Shown: in pieces, positions 28,313-37,572 of the stretch
Layout of the letters: every line of letters starts with the position of its first letter
Numbering within the stretch: position 1 is the first letter of the stretch
DNA from: Pollutimonas sp963712655
GTDB taxonomy: Bacteria > Pseudomonadota > Gammaproteobacteria > Burkholderiales > Burkholderiaceae_B
Direction: 5' to 3'
Length of the DNA stretch: 64,000 nt
NCBI GenBank assembly: GCA_963712655.1
Contig: CAVQIT010000009.1
Location: forward strand, 938,553 to 1,002,552
Program-made: the position numbers and the translations under genes
Notes under the pieces: model-generated
The model's input: only the letters and a program-made list of their open reading frames with translations
The model's database searches: none
What the model was told of the DNA's origin: nothing

Positions 28313-29089
28313 TTGGAATGGTATGTAGTGGCTCTGGGGTGTTTGCTGTCGGGCGCCCTGATCGGTTTTGCGGGCGGTGTGCTGGGAATCGGGGGCGGCC
28401 TGCTGGCCATTCCCTTGCTGGGCCTGGTATTGGATATGGACCAGCAGGCCGCGCAGGGCACGGCGCTGATCATGGTTCTGCCCGCTGTGCTGCTGACCGT
28501 GCGCAAATATAACCAGAAGGCGAAAATCAATCTGCGGGCCGCCGCGGCCGGTGCGGTGGGCTGTATCGTTTTCACCTGGATAGGCGCGCAAATCGCCCTG
28601 GGCGCCGATTCCATAATGCTGCGCCGGGTCTATGCCGGTTTCATTTTATGTATTGCCTTGTTTTACTTTTACCAAAGCGGGCGCTCGAACCGGCCGAACC
28701 GGCCGGCGGCGGCGCGGCGCAATGTCGAGGACTATCATAAAGGCTGGTTCGCCCTGATAGGCGCCATTGCCGGCCTGACTGGCGGTATCTTCGGCGTTGG
28801 AGGCTCGATACTGGTGGTGCCTATCATGACCACCTTTTTCCGCTTGACGCAAACAGGCGCCCAGGCGCTGGCCTTGACCATGCTGATACCGGGCACCATC
28901 GTCGCGCTTTTCGCGTATGCCGCGCATGGCCAGGCCCATTGGACGATAGGCGTGCCCATGGCGCTGGGTAGTATTTTTTTCGTGCCCTACGGCGTGAAGG
29001 TGGCCTATGCTTTGCCTGAACCGAGGCTCAAGCTGGCCTTTGCCTGTATGCTTCTGATGTGCATGGTGTTGTTGTTGATAAAGGCCTGA
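28313..29089 (+). CDS. TauE/SafE-family sulfite exporter-like permease
   Basis: A 258-residue protein of about eight helices with two similar halves marked by GFAGGVLGIGGGLLAIPLL and GLTGGIFGVGGSILVVPIM, the TauE/SafE repeat. Members export sulfite or sulfonates, or serve other anions, across the inner membrane. No ATG lies at the right place, so I used the TTG at 28313, which has AGGGGT eight bases upstream. A GTG at 28328 is the alternative. It is probably co-transcribed with radA and the following permease gene. Confidence 0.83.
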   Translation: MEWYVVALGCLLSGALIGFAGGVLGIGGGLLAIPLLGLVLDMDQQAAQGTALIMVLPAVLLTVRKYNQKAKINLRAAAAGAVGCIVFTWIGAQIALGADSIMLRRVYAGFILCIALFYFYQSGRSNRPNRPAAARRNVEDYHKGWFALIGAIAGLTGGIFGVGGSILVVPIMTTFFRLTQTGAQALALTMLIPGTIVALFAYAAHGQAHWTIGVPMALGSIFFVPYGVKVAYALPEPRLKLAFACMLLMCMVLLLIKA

Positions 29090-29093
29090 CTTC

Positions 29094-31598
29094 ATGCGTT
29101 CCAGCGGACTTTCAAACATATGGCTAGGGGTGCGCGCGTTGCGGCGCGATTGGCACTCGGGCGAAATACGCCTGCTGATGCTGGCCCTGGTCATTGCGGT
29201 GGCCGCGGTCACCAGCGTGGGCTTTCTGGCCGATCGCGTAGGGCGCGCCCTGGAACGCGATTCCGCGCAAATGCTGGGCGGCGATCTCGCCTTGCAGGCC
29301 GACGCGCCCATTCCGGCCGATTTCATAGTCCAGGCGCGCAGCTTGCGCCTGGATACCGCGCAGACGCTGCAATTTCCTTCCATGGTAAGCAGCGGCGAGC
29401 ATGCGCATTTGGTGTCGCTCAAAGCGGTGTCCGACGGCTATCCGCTGCGCGGGCAATTGCGTTTGTCGGACACGGCAGCCGGCAAGGGGCAGCCGCTGCG
29501 CCAGTTGCCCGAGCCGGGAACCGTGTGGGTCGATGCCCAAGTACTGAGCTTGCTGGAAATTTCGGTCGGCGATACCTTGGCGGTGGGCGATGCCAGCATG
29601 AAGGTGGCCCGCGTCATCGCTTACGAGCCCGATCGAGGCATGCAGTTTGTCAATGTGGCGCCGCGCGTCATGCTGGGGCTGCCCGATTTGCCGGCGACCG
29701 GCCTTGTCGCGCCGGGCAGCCGCATACAGTATCAACTGCTGGTGGCCGGCTCGGCCGACGCTGTGGCTTCCTATCAAGGCTGGCTTGATACCCATATGAA
29801 GCGCGGGCAGAAACTAAGCTCGCTGGAAACCAATCGGCCGGAAGTCAAGCGCGCCCTGGATCGCGCGCATCAATTCCTGATCCTGGTTGCCTTGCTTACT
29901 GTCATGATAGCCGCGGTGGCGGTCGCATTGGCTGCGCGGCGCTTCAGCCTGCGCCATCAGGACGGCATTGCCATCATGCGTTGCCTGGGCGCCGGCAAGC
30001 GGCAACTGACCGCCATGCTGTGGGTGGAGTTCACTCTGCTGGCCCTGGCGGCTTCAACGATAGGAGCGGCGGCGGGCTATGCCGTGCACCAGGCGCTGGT
30101 GCTTATGGTGGCGGCCTGGATAGACACCAATTTGCCGGCGGCATCCTGGCAGCCGGCATGGCAGGGGCTGCTTACGGGCCTGTTGCTGCTATTGGGATTT
30201 GCCTTGCCGCCATTGGCGGCCTTGCGCCGGGTTCCCCCCGCGCGGGTATTGCGGCGCGAAGCAGCCATAACGCTGGCGCGGCGCTGGCCTGCCTACGGCG
30301 TGGGCCTGATCGCCTTCTTTTTGCTGATCGTGTGGATATCCGGCGACTTGCGCTTGAGCATCGTGATTTCAGCGGGCTTTTCAGGGGCTTTTCTGGTTTT
30401 TGCCGCTTTGGCCTATCTGCTGCTGCGCATCCTCGAGGTCATGCGCTATCGGGTCAACGGCCATCCGGCCTTGCGTTTCGCGCTGGCGGGCATGGCGCGC
30501 CGCCGCGGCCTTACTATCACACAGCTTTGCTCATTGGCGATGGGCTTGATGATATTGCTATTGCTCGCCATCACTCGCACCGACTTGTTGCAAGGTTGGC
30601 AAAATACCTTGCCGCCGGATGCGCCCAACACCTTCCTGATCAATATCCAGCCCGATCAGCGGCTGGCCGTATCCGAGCGGCTCGTGCAGGCCGGCATCCG
30701 CGATCCGGTGCTATCGCCCATGGTGCGCGGGCGCCTGCTTGCCATCAACAAGCAGGCCGTGGATCCGGCCAGCTATACCGAGGCGCGCGCCAAGCGCCTA
30801 GTCGACCGGGAGTTCAATCTTTCCTATACGAATGTCTTGCCCTCCAGTAATGACATCGCGCAAGGCCGCTGGCTGGACCCCGAAAAAGCCGAGGTCTCCC
30901 TGGAAAGCGGCCTGGCTGATACCTTGAACATACACTTGCGCGACCAGCTTACCTTCGATGTGGCGGGGCGCTCCATCGAGGTCGAGGTAAGCAGTATCCG
31001 CGAGGTCAAGTGGGATTCTTTCCAGGCCAATTTTTTTGCCATCATGACGCCGCTGGCGCTGCGCGACGCGCCCGCGACATTCATCACGTCCCTGCATGTG
31101 CCGGCCACCGACAGCAAACTCACGCAGGAACTGGTCCGGGCGTTTCCCAACCTGACCGTTTTCGACGTGGGATCTATCCTGGGCCAAGTCCAGCGCGTGC
31201 TGGACCAAGTCGTGCAGGCGGTGCAGTTATTGTTTCTGTTTACGGTGCTGGCCGGTATTCTGGTGTTGGGCGCAGCCTTGTTTGCGACGCGCGATGAACG
31301 CATGCACGAAGTCGCTGTCTTGCGCGCCCTGGGCGCCAGCGGCAGGCAATTGTCGGCGGCCTTGCGTATCGAATTGCTGGTGCTGGGCGCCATGGCGGGC
31401 TTGCTGGCGGCATTCGGGGCGGTGGCGGTTGCCTGGGTGCTGGCCGAACAGGTTTTCGACTTTTCCCTGGCTCTCTCCTGGTGGCCCTGGGCGGCAGGCG
31501 TGGCTGCCGGCATGCTGGCCTCGGCGATTGGCGGCAGTGTTGCGCTGGCCGGGGTGCTGAAAACCCCGCCGCTGGTGTCGTTGCGGGAGGCCGTATGA
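29094..31598 (+). CDS. YbbP-like FtsX-family ABC permease
   Basis: An 834-residue membrane protein. One helix near the N-terminus is followed by a periplasmic MacB-like domain (about residues 50-255), a block of helices with two FtsX domains (around 260-460), a second soluble domain, and three C-terminal helices. It resembles E. coli YbbP, which pairs with the ATPase YbbA and the thioesterase TesA. No ATPase gene is adjacent here. The role is uncertain, possibly in lipid or lipoprotein handling. The stop overlaps the next start by ATGA. Confidence 0.85.
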   Translation: MRSSGLSNIWLGVRALRRDWHSGEIRLLMLALVIAVAAVTSVGFLADRVGRALERDSAQMLGGDLALQADAPIPADFIVQARSLRLDTAQTLQFPSMVSSGEHAHLVSLKAVSDGYPLRGQLRLSDTAAGKGQPLRQLPEPGTVWVDAQVLSLLEISVGDTLAVGDASMKVARVIAYEPDRGMQFVNVAPRVMLGLPDLPATGLVAPGSRIQYQLLVAGSADAVASYQGWLDTHMKRGQKLSSLETNRPEVKRALDRAHQFLILVALLTVMIAAVAVALAARRFSLRHQDGIAIMRCLGAGKRQLTAMLWVEFTLLALAASTIGAAAGYAVHQALVLMVAAWIDTNLPAASWQPAWQGLLTGLLLLLGFALPPLAALRRVPPARVLRREAAITLARRWPAYGVGLIAFFLLIVWISGDLRLSIVISAGFSGAFLVFAALAYLLLRILEVMRYRVNGHPALRFALAGMARRRGLTITQLCSLAMGLMILLLLAITRTDLLQGWQNTLPPDAPNTFLINIQPDQRLAVSERLVQAGIRDPVLSPMVRGRLLAINKQAVDPASYTEARAKRLVDREFNLSYTNVLPSSNDIAQGRWLDPEKAEVSLESGLADTLNIHLRDQLTFDVAGRSIEVEVSSIREVKWDSFQANFFAIMTPLALRDAPATFITSLHVPATDSKLTQELVRAFPNLTVFDVGSILGQVQRVLDQVVQAVQLLFLFTVLAGILVLGAALFATRDERMHEVAVLRALGASGRQLSAALRIELLVLGAMAGLLAAFGAVAVAWVLAEQVFDFSLALSWWPWAAGVAAGMLASAIGGSVALAGVLKTPPLVSLREAV

Positions 31599-32311
31599 GC
31601 ACTCCCATCCTTCCCCTTGATCTGGCCTGCGGGGCAGGCGTCATGCGCTACGATGCCAGCCGTATTGCGGATCCCGGCATGTATCTGTTCGACCCCCATG
31701 CCGAGCAACTGCAGGCCAGCGCCGTCGGCCAGGGCGGCCGCCAGGCAGCGTGGTATGTCAACGGCGATTTCGGCCAGGGCGTGCTGCGTCATTACCGGCG
31801 CGGCGGCCTGATAGCGCGGATCAGCGCCGACCGTTATGTCTGGACCGCGGAGTCAAGCACGCGCTCATTCGCCGAGTTCGATCTCTTGCATTTCATGCAC
31901 GACCGCCGGCTGGCCGTGCCCAGGCCGATTGCCGCGGCGTACTGGCGTCATGGGATTACGTATCGCGCCGCCATCCTGGTCGAGCGGATAGCCCAGGCGC
32001 GGCCTCTGGCGCAGGCGCTGGCCGAGGGCGGGCAAGATGCCGTGGCCCAGGCCATTTTCGCCATGCACGAATCGGGGGTGTGGCATTCCGACCTGAATGC
32101 GTACAATATTTTGTTTGACGGGCAGGCGCGGGTTTGGCTGATCGATTTCGACAAATGCCGCAGGCAGGTGTTGTCGCTGGAGCGCCGGCAGGCCAATCTC
32201 CTGCGCTTGCGCCGCTCGCTGGAAAAAGTGGCCGAGGGCGCCGGGCTGCAGTGGTGGGAAGAACTGAGCCGGGCCTATGCAATGCTTGCACGCGCCAAAG
32301 GTCTTTTGTAA
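31595..32311 (+). CDS. kdkA: 3-deoxy-D-manno-octulosonic acid (Kdo) kinase
   Basis: A 238-residue protein kinase-like enzyme of the InaA/KdkA type. It shows GVLRHYRRGGL in the N-lobe, the catalytic loop HSDLNAYNILF and the metal-binding DFDKCRRQ. KdkA phosphorylates Kdo at position 4 in LPS carrying a single Kdo, as in Haemophilus and Bordetella. The start overlaps the permease stop, so it is translationally coupled to it. The end of the gene abuts a fragment of the palindromic element found at 544-708. Confidence 0.88.
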   Translation: MSTPILPLDLACGAGVMRYDASRIADPGMYLFDPHAEQLQASAVGQGGRQAAWYVNGDFGQGVLRHYRRGGLIARISADRYVWTAESSTRSFAEFDLLHFMHDRRLAVPRPIAAAYWRHGITYRAAILVERIAQARPLAQALAEGGQDAVAQAIFAMHESGVWHSDLNAYNILFDGQARVWLIDFDKCRRQVLSLERRQANLLRLRRSLEKVAEGAGLQWWEELSRAYAMLARAKGLL

Positions 32312-32355
32312 GAATCCTCCGATCAAATCGCCCAAATCTGATCAGAGGGTCCTTA
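32312..32355. repeat. Short relative of the palindromic element
   Basis: An imperfect hairpin in which CTGATCAGAGGGTCCTT (32338-32354) matches the outer right arm of the 544-708 element, while the left part (GATCAAATCGCCCAAATCTGAT) matches 554-576. It looks like a deletion derivative holding mainly the element ends. Confidence 0.5.
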
Positions 32356-32361
32356 GTCGCA

Positions 32362-32386
32362 AAAAAGCATTACTATCACGCTTTTT
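32362..32386 (+). terminator. Possible terminator between kdkA and potF
   Basis: AAAAAGC (32362-32368) pairs with GCTTTTT (32380-32386) across an 11-nt loop, giving a weak stem with a built-in T-run. Confidence 0.4.
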
Positions 32387-32415
32387 GGCTTTTGCATTGT
32401 CTGGAGAGGCTCGCA

Positions 32416-33516
32416 ATGAAATTCGGCACGGCGAAACAACTGCTGCTGGGCACGGCGCTTATGGCTGCGATAGCGCCTGTTTGGGCGCAAAGCAAGGTGG
32501 TCAATGTCTATAACTGGGCGGAATATACCGCTCCGGATACGATTTCCGGCTTCCAGGATGCGACCGGCATCCAGGTGCGTTACGATGTCTACGACAGCAA
32601 CGATACCTTGCAGGCCAAGCTGCTGACCGGCAAGTCCGGCTATGACGTGGTGGTGCCATCCACCCACTACGCCGCGCGCCAGCTTGAAGGCGGCCTGTTC
32701 CAGAAACTGGACAAGTCGAAAATTCCGAACTGGAAATACCTGGACCAGGACATCATGGATCTGGTGGCCTCCGTCGATCCCGGCAATCAGTATCTGGTGC
32801 CTTGGGGATATGGCACGAACGGCTTGGGCTATAACGTCACCAAGGTGCATGAAATCCTGGGCCAGGATGCCCCTCTGAATAGTTGGGACATGCTCTTCAA
32901 GCCCGAAAACGCCGAAAAGCTGAAGTCTTGCGGTATTTCGGTGCTGGACGAGGCGGCGCAAGTATTTCCCGCTGTCCTGCATTACCTGGGCAAAGACCCC
33001 AACAGCAGCCAGCCCGACGATTACAAGCAGGCGCTGGCGCTGCTGAAAACGATACGGCCCTACATCAGGCAATTCAGTTCATCGGGTTACATCGATGAAC
33101 TGGCGGGCGGCGATTTGTGCATGGTGTACGGGTTTTCGGGCGATGTAATGATTGCGCGCCATCGCGCCCGCGAAGCCAAAAAAAGCTACGTCGTCGATTA
33201 CTATATTCCGCAGGGCGGCGCTCCCGCCTGGTTCGACACCATGGCGATTCCCAAGGGCGCGGCCCACGTCGACGAGGCCCTGGCTTTCATCAATTACATC
33301 GAAACGCCGCAGGTGCATGCGGCCATCACCAATACCATGTTCTACCCTAATGCCAACAAGGAAGCGCGCAAGTACGTAAGCAAGGATGTCGCCGACAATC
33401 CCATGATCTACCCGCCCGCCGATGTGGCCAAAACCTTGTATGTGATCAAACCCCAGCCCTTGCCGATTCAGCGCCTGCAAACGCGCATGTGGGCAGAACT
33501 TAAATCAGGACGTTAG
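32416..33516 (+). CDS. potF: Polyamine ABC transporter substrate-binding protein
   Basis: A 366-residue periplasmic protein with a signal peptide (residues 1-24, ending PVWA-QS), then KVVNVYNWAEYTAPDT, the start of the PotD/PotF fold. LLTGKSGYDVVVPS and the C-terminal LYVIKPQPLPIQRLQT are also family-typical. It captures putrescine or spermidine and delivers it to PotGHI. The ATG at 32416 follows a GGAGAGG ribosome-binding site. It is the first gene of potFGHI, with a separating terminator-like hairpin upstream. Confidence 0.93.
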   Translation: MKFGTAKQLLLGTALMAAIAPVWAQSKVVNVYNWAEYTAPDTISGFQDATGIQVRYDVYDSNDTLQAKLLTGKSGYDVVVPSTHYAARQLEGGLFQKLDKSKIPNWKYLDQDIMDLVASVDPGNQYLVPWGYGTNGLGYNVTKVHEILGQDAPLNSWDMLFKPENAEKLKSCGISVLDEAAQVFPAVLHYLGKDPNSSQPDDYKQALALLKTIRPYIRQFSSSGYIDELAGGDLCMVYGFSGDVMIARHRAREAKKSYVVDYYIPQGGAPAWFDTMAIPKGAAHVDEALAFINYIETPQVHAAITNTMFYPNANKEARKYVSKDVADNPMIYPPADVAKTLYVIKPQPLPIQRLQTRMWAELKSGR

Positions 33517-33520
33517 CCGT

Positions 33521-34648
33521 ATGCAGGATATCCGCCCTGTCGCCGCCTCGTGGGGAGGCGCCGACGAATTTGTGCGCGTCGAAGAGGTCGTCAAGATATT
33601 CGGCGATACCGTGGCGGTCAACTCCGTCAATCTTTCAGTGCGCCGCCATGAAGTGTTCGCCTTGCTGGGCAGCTCGGGTTGCGGAAAGTCGACGCTGCTG
33701 CGCATGCTGGCCGGTTTCGAAGATGCCACGTCGGGCCGCATATACCTCGATAACGAAGACATCACCAGCCTGCCGCCATACCGCCGGCCGGTGAACATGA
33801 TGTTCCAGTCGTATGCGCTTTTTCCGCACATGACGGTCGAGGCCAATGTGGCTTTCGGTCTCAAGCAAGAGGGCGTCGCCAAGAACGAAATACACGAGCG
33901 TGTCTTCGAGGCGCTGGACCTCGTGCAGATGGGCGGCTATGCCCGGCGCAAGCCGCAGCAATTGTCCGGCGGCCAGCAGCAGCGGGTGGCCTTGGCGCGC
34001 AGCCTGGTCAAGCGTCCCAAGCTCTTGCTGCTCGACGAACCCATGTCCGCCCTCGACAAGCAAATACGCCAGAAAACCCAGATCGAGCTGGCCAGGATAC
34101 TGGATCAGGTCGGGGTTACCTGCATCATGGTTACCCACGATCAGGAAGAGGCCATGACCATGGCGCACCGCCTGGCCGTCATGTCGGAAGGGCAGATTAT
34201 CCAGTGCGGCACGCCGCAAGATGTCTACGCCTTTCCCAATTCGCGTTTCGTGGCGGGCTTCATCGGCTCGACCAATCTGTTCACGGGAACAATAGTGGTG
34301 GACGAAGCCGATCATGTGCTGATCGAAAGCGGCGATCTGCCGCGCCCCTTGCATGTCAATCATGGCGTCAGCGAACCATTGGGCATGGAAGTCCATGTCT
34401 CCGTGCGCCCCGAACAAATCCAGGTGTTGCGCGCGCAGCCCGATGCCGAGTCCAATTGGGCGCATGGCATGGTCAGCCATGTGGCCTGGATGGGCAGCTA
34501 CGCCCGCTATCAGATCCGTCTTGATTCAGGGGTAGTCGTCGAGGCGACGGTGCCCAGCCTGGCGCTGGCCCAGGCCGATGCGCCCGGCCTGGACGACGAG
34601 GTCTTTGCCGCATGGTCCAGCGACAGCGCCACGGTATTGCCTTCATGA
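33521..34648 (+). CDS. potG: Polyamine ABC transporter ATP-binding protein
   Basis: A 375-residue ATPase with Walker A GSSGCGKST (about residue 52), signature LSGGQQQRVALARS, Walker B LLLLDEPMSALD and a C-terminal TOBE domain. It energises polyamine uptake through PotH and PotI on the cytoplasmic face. It begins 4 bp after potF, and its stop overlaps the potH start by ATGA. Confidence 0.94.
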   Translation: MQDIRPVAASWGGADEFVRVEEVVKIFGDTVAVNSVNLSVRRHEVFALLGSSGCGKSTLLRMLAGFEDATSGRIYLDNEDITSLPPYRRPVNMMFQSYALFPHMTVEANVAFGLKQEGVAKNEIHERVFEALDLVQMGGYARRKPQQLSGGQQQRVALARSLVKRPKLLLLDEPMSALDKQIRQKTQIELARILDQVGVTCIMVTHDQEEAMTMAHRLAVMSEGQIIQCGTPQDVYAFPNSRFVAGFIGSTNLFTGTIVVDEADHVLIESGDLPRPLHVNHGVSEPLGMEVHVSVRPEQIQVLRAQPDAESNWAHGMVSHVAWMGSYARYQIRLDSGVVVEATVPSLALAQADAPGLDDEVFAAWSSDSATVLPS

Positions 34649-35574
34649 AAAAGATTTCCTGGCGGCAGGTTCTGCCCGCGGCAAGAACATGGGCCATAGC
34701 GCCGCCGTTTTTATGGATGCTGCTGTTCCTGCTTGTGCCGTTCATCCTGGTCTTGAAGATCAGCTTCGCCGATTTGAAATTCGGCGTTCCCCCCTACACA
34801 TCTCTGGCCGAGATCAAGGACCAGACCGTGTCGCTGGCGCTGAATCTGCGCAGCTATGCCTTGCTGTTCAGCGATAGCCTGTACATCGCCACCTATCTGA
34901 ATTCGATCAAGATGGCGCTTGTCACCACAGTGTGCTGCATTCTGATCGGGTATCCGATGGCCTACTACATTGCGCGCTCGAGTCCGTCGATACGCAATGT
35001 TTTGCTGCTGGGCGTCATATTGCCGTTTTGGACCTCATTGTTATTGCGCGTGTATGCATGGGTGGGCATTTTGCGCAATGACGGTCTGCTGAATAATTTT
35101 TTGCAGTGGCTGGGCATCATCGACGCGCCTCTGGAAATCTATCGCACCGACATGGCCGTGTATATCGGCCTGGTCTATGCCTATCTGCCCTTTTTCATCC
35201 TGCCGCTGTATGCCAACCTGGTCAAACTCGATGTACGCCTGCTGGAAGCCGCTTACGATCTGGGCGCGCGCCCATCGCGCGCATTTTTAAGCGTGACCTT
35301 GCCCATGTCCATGCCCGGAGTGATCGCGGGAGCCATGCTGGTGTTCATTCCGTCGGTCGGCGAATATGTCATTCCCGAAATGCTGGGCGGCGCCGACACC
35401 CTGATGATGGGCCGCGTGATGTGGACCGAGTTTTTCAATAATGCCGACTGGCCGATGGCGGCGGCGGTCACCTGCGTGATGGTAATGCTGTTGCTGGTGC
35501 CGCTGGTCATATTCCAGCATGGCCAGGTCAGGCAGCTTGAAGGGCAAACGGGGAGGCGCCATGATACGGCCTGA
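34645..35574 (+). CDS. potH: Polyamine ABC transporter permease PotH
   Basis: A 309-residue inner-membrane permease of six helices with the binding-protein-dependent transport EAA loop (LLEAAYDLGARPSRAFLSVTLPMSMPG). The chosen ATG at 34645 overlaps the potG stop and gives the usual N-terminus MKKISWRQVLPAARTW. It forms the translocation path with PotI. Its 3' end overlaps potI by 14 bp. Confidence 0.94.
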   Translation: MKKISWRQVLPAARTWAIAPPFLWMLLFLLVPFILVLKISFADLKFGVPPYTSLAEIKDQTVSLALNLRSYALLFSDSLYIATYLNSIKMALVTTVCCILIGYPMAYYIARSSPSIRNVLLLGVILPFWTSLLLRVYAWVGILRNDGLLNNFLQWLGIIDAPLEIYRTDMAVYIGLVYAYLPFFILPLYANLVKLDVRLLEAAYDLGARPSRAFLSVTLPMSMPGVIAGAMLVFIPSVGEYVIPEMLGGADTLMMGRVMWTEFFNNADWPMAAAVTCVMVMLLLVPLVIFQHGQVRQLEGQTGRRHDTA

Positions 35575-36364
35575 TCCCGCATTGCGCGCCATTGCCCTGG
35601 CACTGGGATACGCGTTTTTGTATTTGCCCATTCTGTGCCTGATGACGTTCTCGTTCAACGATTCGGCCATGATGACCTCCTGGAGCGGCTTTTCGCTGAA
35701 ATGGTATACGGCGCTGTTCAACGACGAAGCCTTGCTGGCGGCAGCCAGGCTGTCGCTCCTGATTGCGGCGCTCACCGCCACGGCAGCCGTGGTCATCGGC
35801 ACCTGGGCCGGTTATGTATTGGCGCGGATGGGCCATTTCCGCGGTTTTGCCTTGTATATCGGCATGCTCAGCGCGCCGCTGGTCATGCCGGAAGTGGTGC
35901 TGGGCATTTCGCTGTTGCTGATGTTCGTCGAAATCAGCGACATGTTCGGATGGCCGGCCGGCAACGGCATCTTCACCATATGGGTGGGGCATGTCACGCT
36001 GTGCATGGCTTATGTGGCGGTGATCATTCAGTCGCGTATCCGCGATCTGGATCGTTCCCTGGAAGAGGCCGCCCTGGACCTGGGCGCCACGCCCCTGAAG
36101 GTTTTCTTCGTCATCACCTTGCCCTTGATTGTGCCGGCGCTGCTTTCCGCGTGGCTGCTGGCGTTTACCTTGTCGCTGGACGACGTGGTCCTTACCGCTT
36201 TCCTGTCGGGGCCGGGGTACACGACGCTGCCGCTCGAAGTCTTTTCCCGGGTGCGCCTGGGACTGAAACCGGAAATCAATGCGCTGGCCACCTTGTTCAT
36301 GCTGGCCGTCGGCATTATTGTCGTGGTGGCCAACCGCATGCAGTGGCGCAGGCAAACTCAGTAA
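35561..36364 (+). CDS. potI: Polyamine ABC transporter permease PotI
   Basis: A 267-residue permease of six helices with an EAA loop (LEEAALDLGATPLKVFFVITLPLIVP). The start ATG at 35561 (MIRPDPALRAIALALGYAF) follows GGGAGG. It is the partner of PotH and the last gene of the importer operon. The ArsC-like gene begins 10 bp later and may share the transcript. Confidence 0.94.
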   Translation: MIRPDPALRAIALALGYAFLYLPILCLMTFSFNDSAMMTSWSGFSLKWYTALFNDEALLAAARLSLLIAALTATAAVVIGTWAGYVLARMGHFRGFALYIGMLSAPLVMPEVVLGISLLLMFVEISDMFGWPAGNGIFTIWVGHVTLCMAYVAVIIQSRIRDLDRSLEEAALDLGATPLKVFFVITLPLIVPALLSAWLLAFTLSLDDVVLTAFLSGPGYTTLPLEVFSRVRLGLKPEINALATLFMLAVGIIVVVANRMQWRRQTQ

Positions 36365-36374
36365 AGGAAAAAAC

Positions 36375-36764
36375 ATGGGCACGATACAGCTTTACGGCTT
36401 GAAAAAATGCAGCACTTGCGTGAAAGCGGTGAACTGGCTGGAACAACAACACATTGCCTGCGTGTTTACCGATTATCGCGATCATCCCATAGCCGCGGAG
36501 CGGTTGAGCGCCTGGGCCGCCGAACTTGGCGGCTGGGAAAAGCTGGTCAATCGGGCCTCCATGACCTGGCGCAATCTGCCTGATAAGCGCAAAACTCCTG
36601 TCGACGATCAACAGTGGCTGGCCCTGATCGCCGAATTTCCGACTCTGATCAAGCGGCCGGTGGCGATAGACCGCAATGGCGGCGTAAGCGTAGGGTTTTC
36701 AGAGAAAAAATACAGCCAGCTCTTCGCCCTAGGGCCTGTTAACGCTAAATCCCCCCCCGCGTGA
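36375..36764 (+). CDS. ArsC/Spx-family reductase-like protein (YffB type)
   Basis: A 129-residue thioredoxin-fold protein beginning MGTIQLYGLKKCSTCVKAVNWL. The N-terminal CxxC (KCSTC) and VFTDYRDHPI, with KRPVAIDRNG further on, match the YffB branch of the ArsC family, a likely glutathione-dependent thiol reductase rather than a proven arsenate reductase. The last ten codons (GPVNAKSPPA and the TGA) are supplied by the 44-bp dispersed repeat, so the native C-terminus was probably replaced. Confidence 0.85.
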   Translation: MGTIQLYGLKKCSTCVKAVNWLEQQHIACVFTDYRDHPIAAERLSAWAAELGGWEKLVNRASMTWRNLPDKRKTPVDDQQWLALIAEFPTLIKRPVAIDRNGGVSVGFSEKKYSQLFALGPVNAKSPPA

Positions 36765-36776
36765 CTGGTCAAGGCC
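36733..36776. repeat. 44-bp dispersed repeat, copy 2
   Basis: This matches the copy at 26856-26899 at 37 of 44 positions, including GTTAACGCTAAA and GCGTGACTGGTCAA. It overlaps the 3' end and stop codon of the ArsC-like gene. A separate inverted repeat follows it. Confidence 0.7.
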
Positions 36777-36838
36777 GCGCTGGCAAGGCGCGAAGCGCAG
36801 GCGTAGCCGTTGTTACGGCGAGCATTCGCAGCGCGGCC
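36773..36838. repeat. Inverted repeat between the ArsC-like gene and rpiA
   Basis: GGCCGCGCTG (36773-36782) and CAGCGCGGCC (36829-36838) are perfect complements, 46 bp apart, and begin inside the 44-bp repeat. This GC-rich hairpin is REP-like. It may act as a transcript end or be a mobile-repeat tail. Confidence 0.55.
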
Positions 36839-36894
36839 AGCGCCACCGGCGCGCAGCCCAATCCCGACAGGCAACAAAATTCCAGGTACATTTC

Positions 36895-37572
36895 ATGCTT
36901 ACTCAGACAGAACTCAAACAGAATGTGTCCAATGCGGCAGTCGAATACATACTTCCCCTGCTCAAACCCGATTCGATTCTGGGAATCGGCACAGGCTCGA
37001 CGGTCGATCTTTTCATCGACGCCCTGGCGCCCTATAAGAATCGCTTCCGCGGCGCGGCGTCAAGCTCGGAGCGCAGTTCGGCGCGCCTGACGGCGCTGGG
37101 AATACAGGTATTCGACCTGAACCAGGTGGATGGCATGCCTTTATATGTGGATGGCGCCGACGAGATCGACCATGGCTTGAACATGCTTAAAGGCGGCGGC
37201 GGGGCGCTTACCCGTGAAAAAATCGTTGCCTCGGTGGCCGATCAGTTTATCTGCATCGTCGATGAAACCAAGCTGGTGCAATGCCTGGGCAAATTCCCCA
37301 TGCCGGTGGAAGTGATCCCCATGGCGCGTTCGGCCGTTGCGCGCCGCCTTGCCCAGCTTGGCGGGCATCCGGTGTTGCGCGCGGGCTTCATCACCGACAA
37401 TGGCTGCGAGATCCTGGATGTATCCGGGCTGACGATTGCGGATCCGGCTCAGTTGGAGGCCGTCGTCAATAATATCCCGGGCGTGGTGTGTTGCGGCCTG
37501 TTTGCGCTGGCGGGCGCCGACGTTGTGCTGCTGTCTACCCAGGACGGTGTGCGCCGGATGAATAAAAATTAG
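36895..37572 (+). CDS. rpiA: Ribose-5-phosphate isomerase A
   Basis: A 225-residue RpiA with the phosphate-binding GIGTGSTVDLFI, the SSSERSSARL region, YVDGADEID with the catalytic aspartates, and LKGGGGALTREKIVA. It interconverts ribose 5-phosphate and ribulose 5-phosphate in the pentose phosphate pathway. The TAG stop at 37570 lies inside the first half-site of the Pho box that precedes phoU. Confidence 0.96.
   Translation: MLTQTELKQNVSNAAVEYILPLLKPDSILGIGTGSTVDLFIDALAPYKNRFRGAASSSERSSARLTALGIQVFDLNQVDGMPLYVDGADEIDHGLNMLKGGGGALTREKIVASVADQFICIVDETKLVQCLGKFPMPVEVIPMARSAVARRLAQLGGHPVLRAGFITDNGCEILDVSGLTIADPAQLEAVVNNIPGVVCCGLFALAGADVVLLSTQDGVRRMNKN

Noticed and set aside
36375..36764. Arsenate reductase in a resistance operon
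   Set aside because: No arsR, arsB or acr3 nearby; the sequence fits the YffB thiol-reductase branch.
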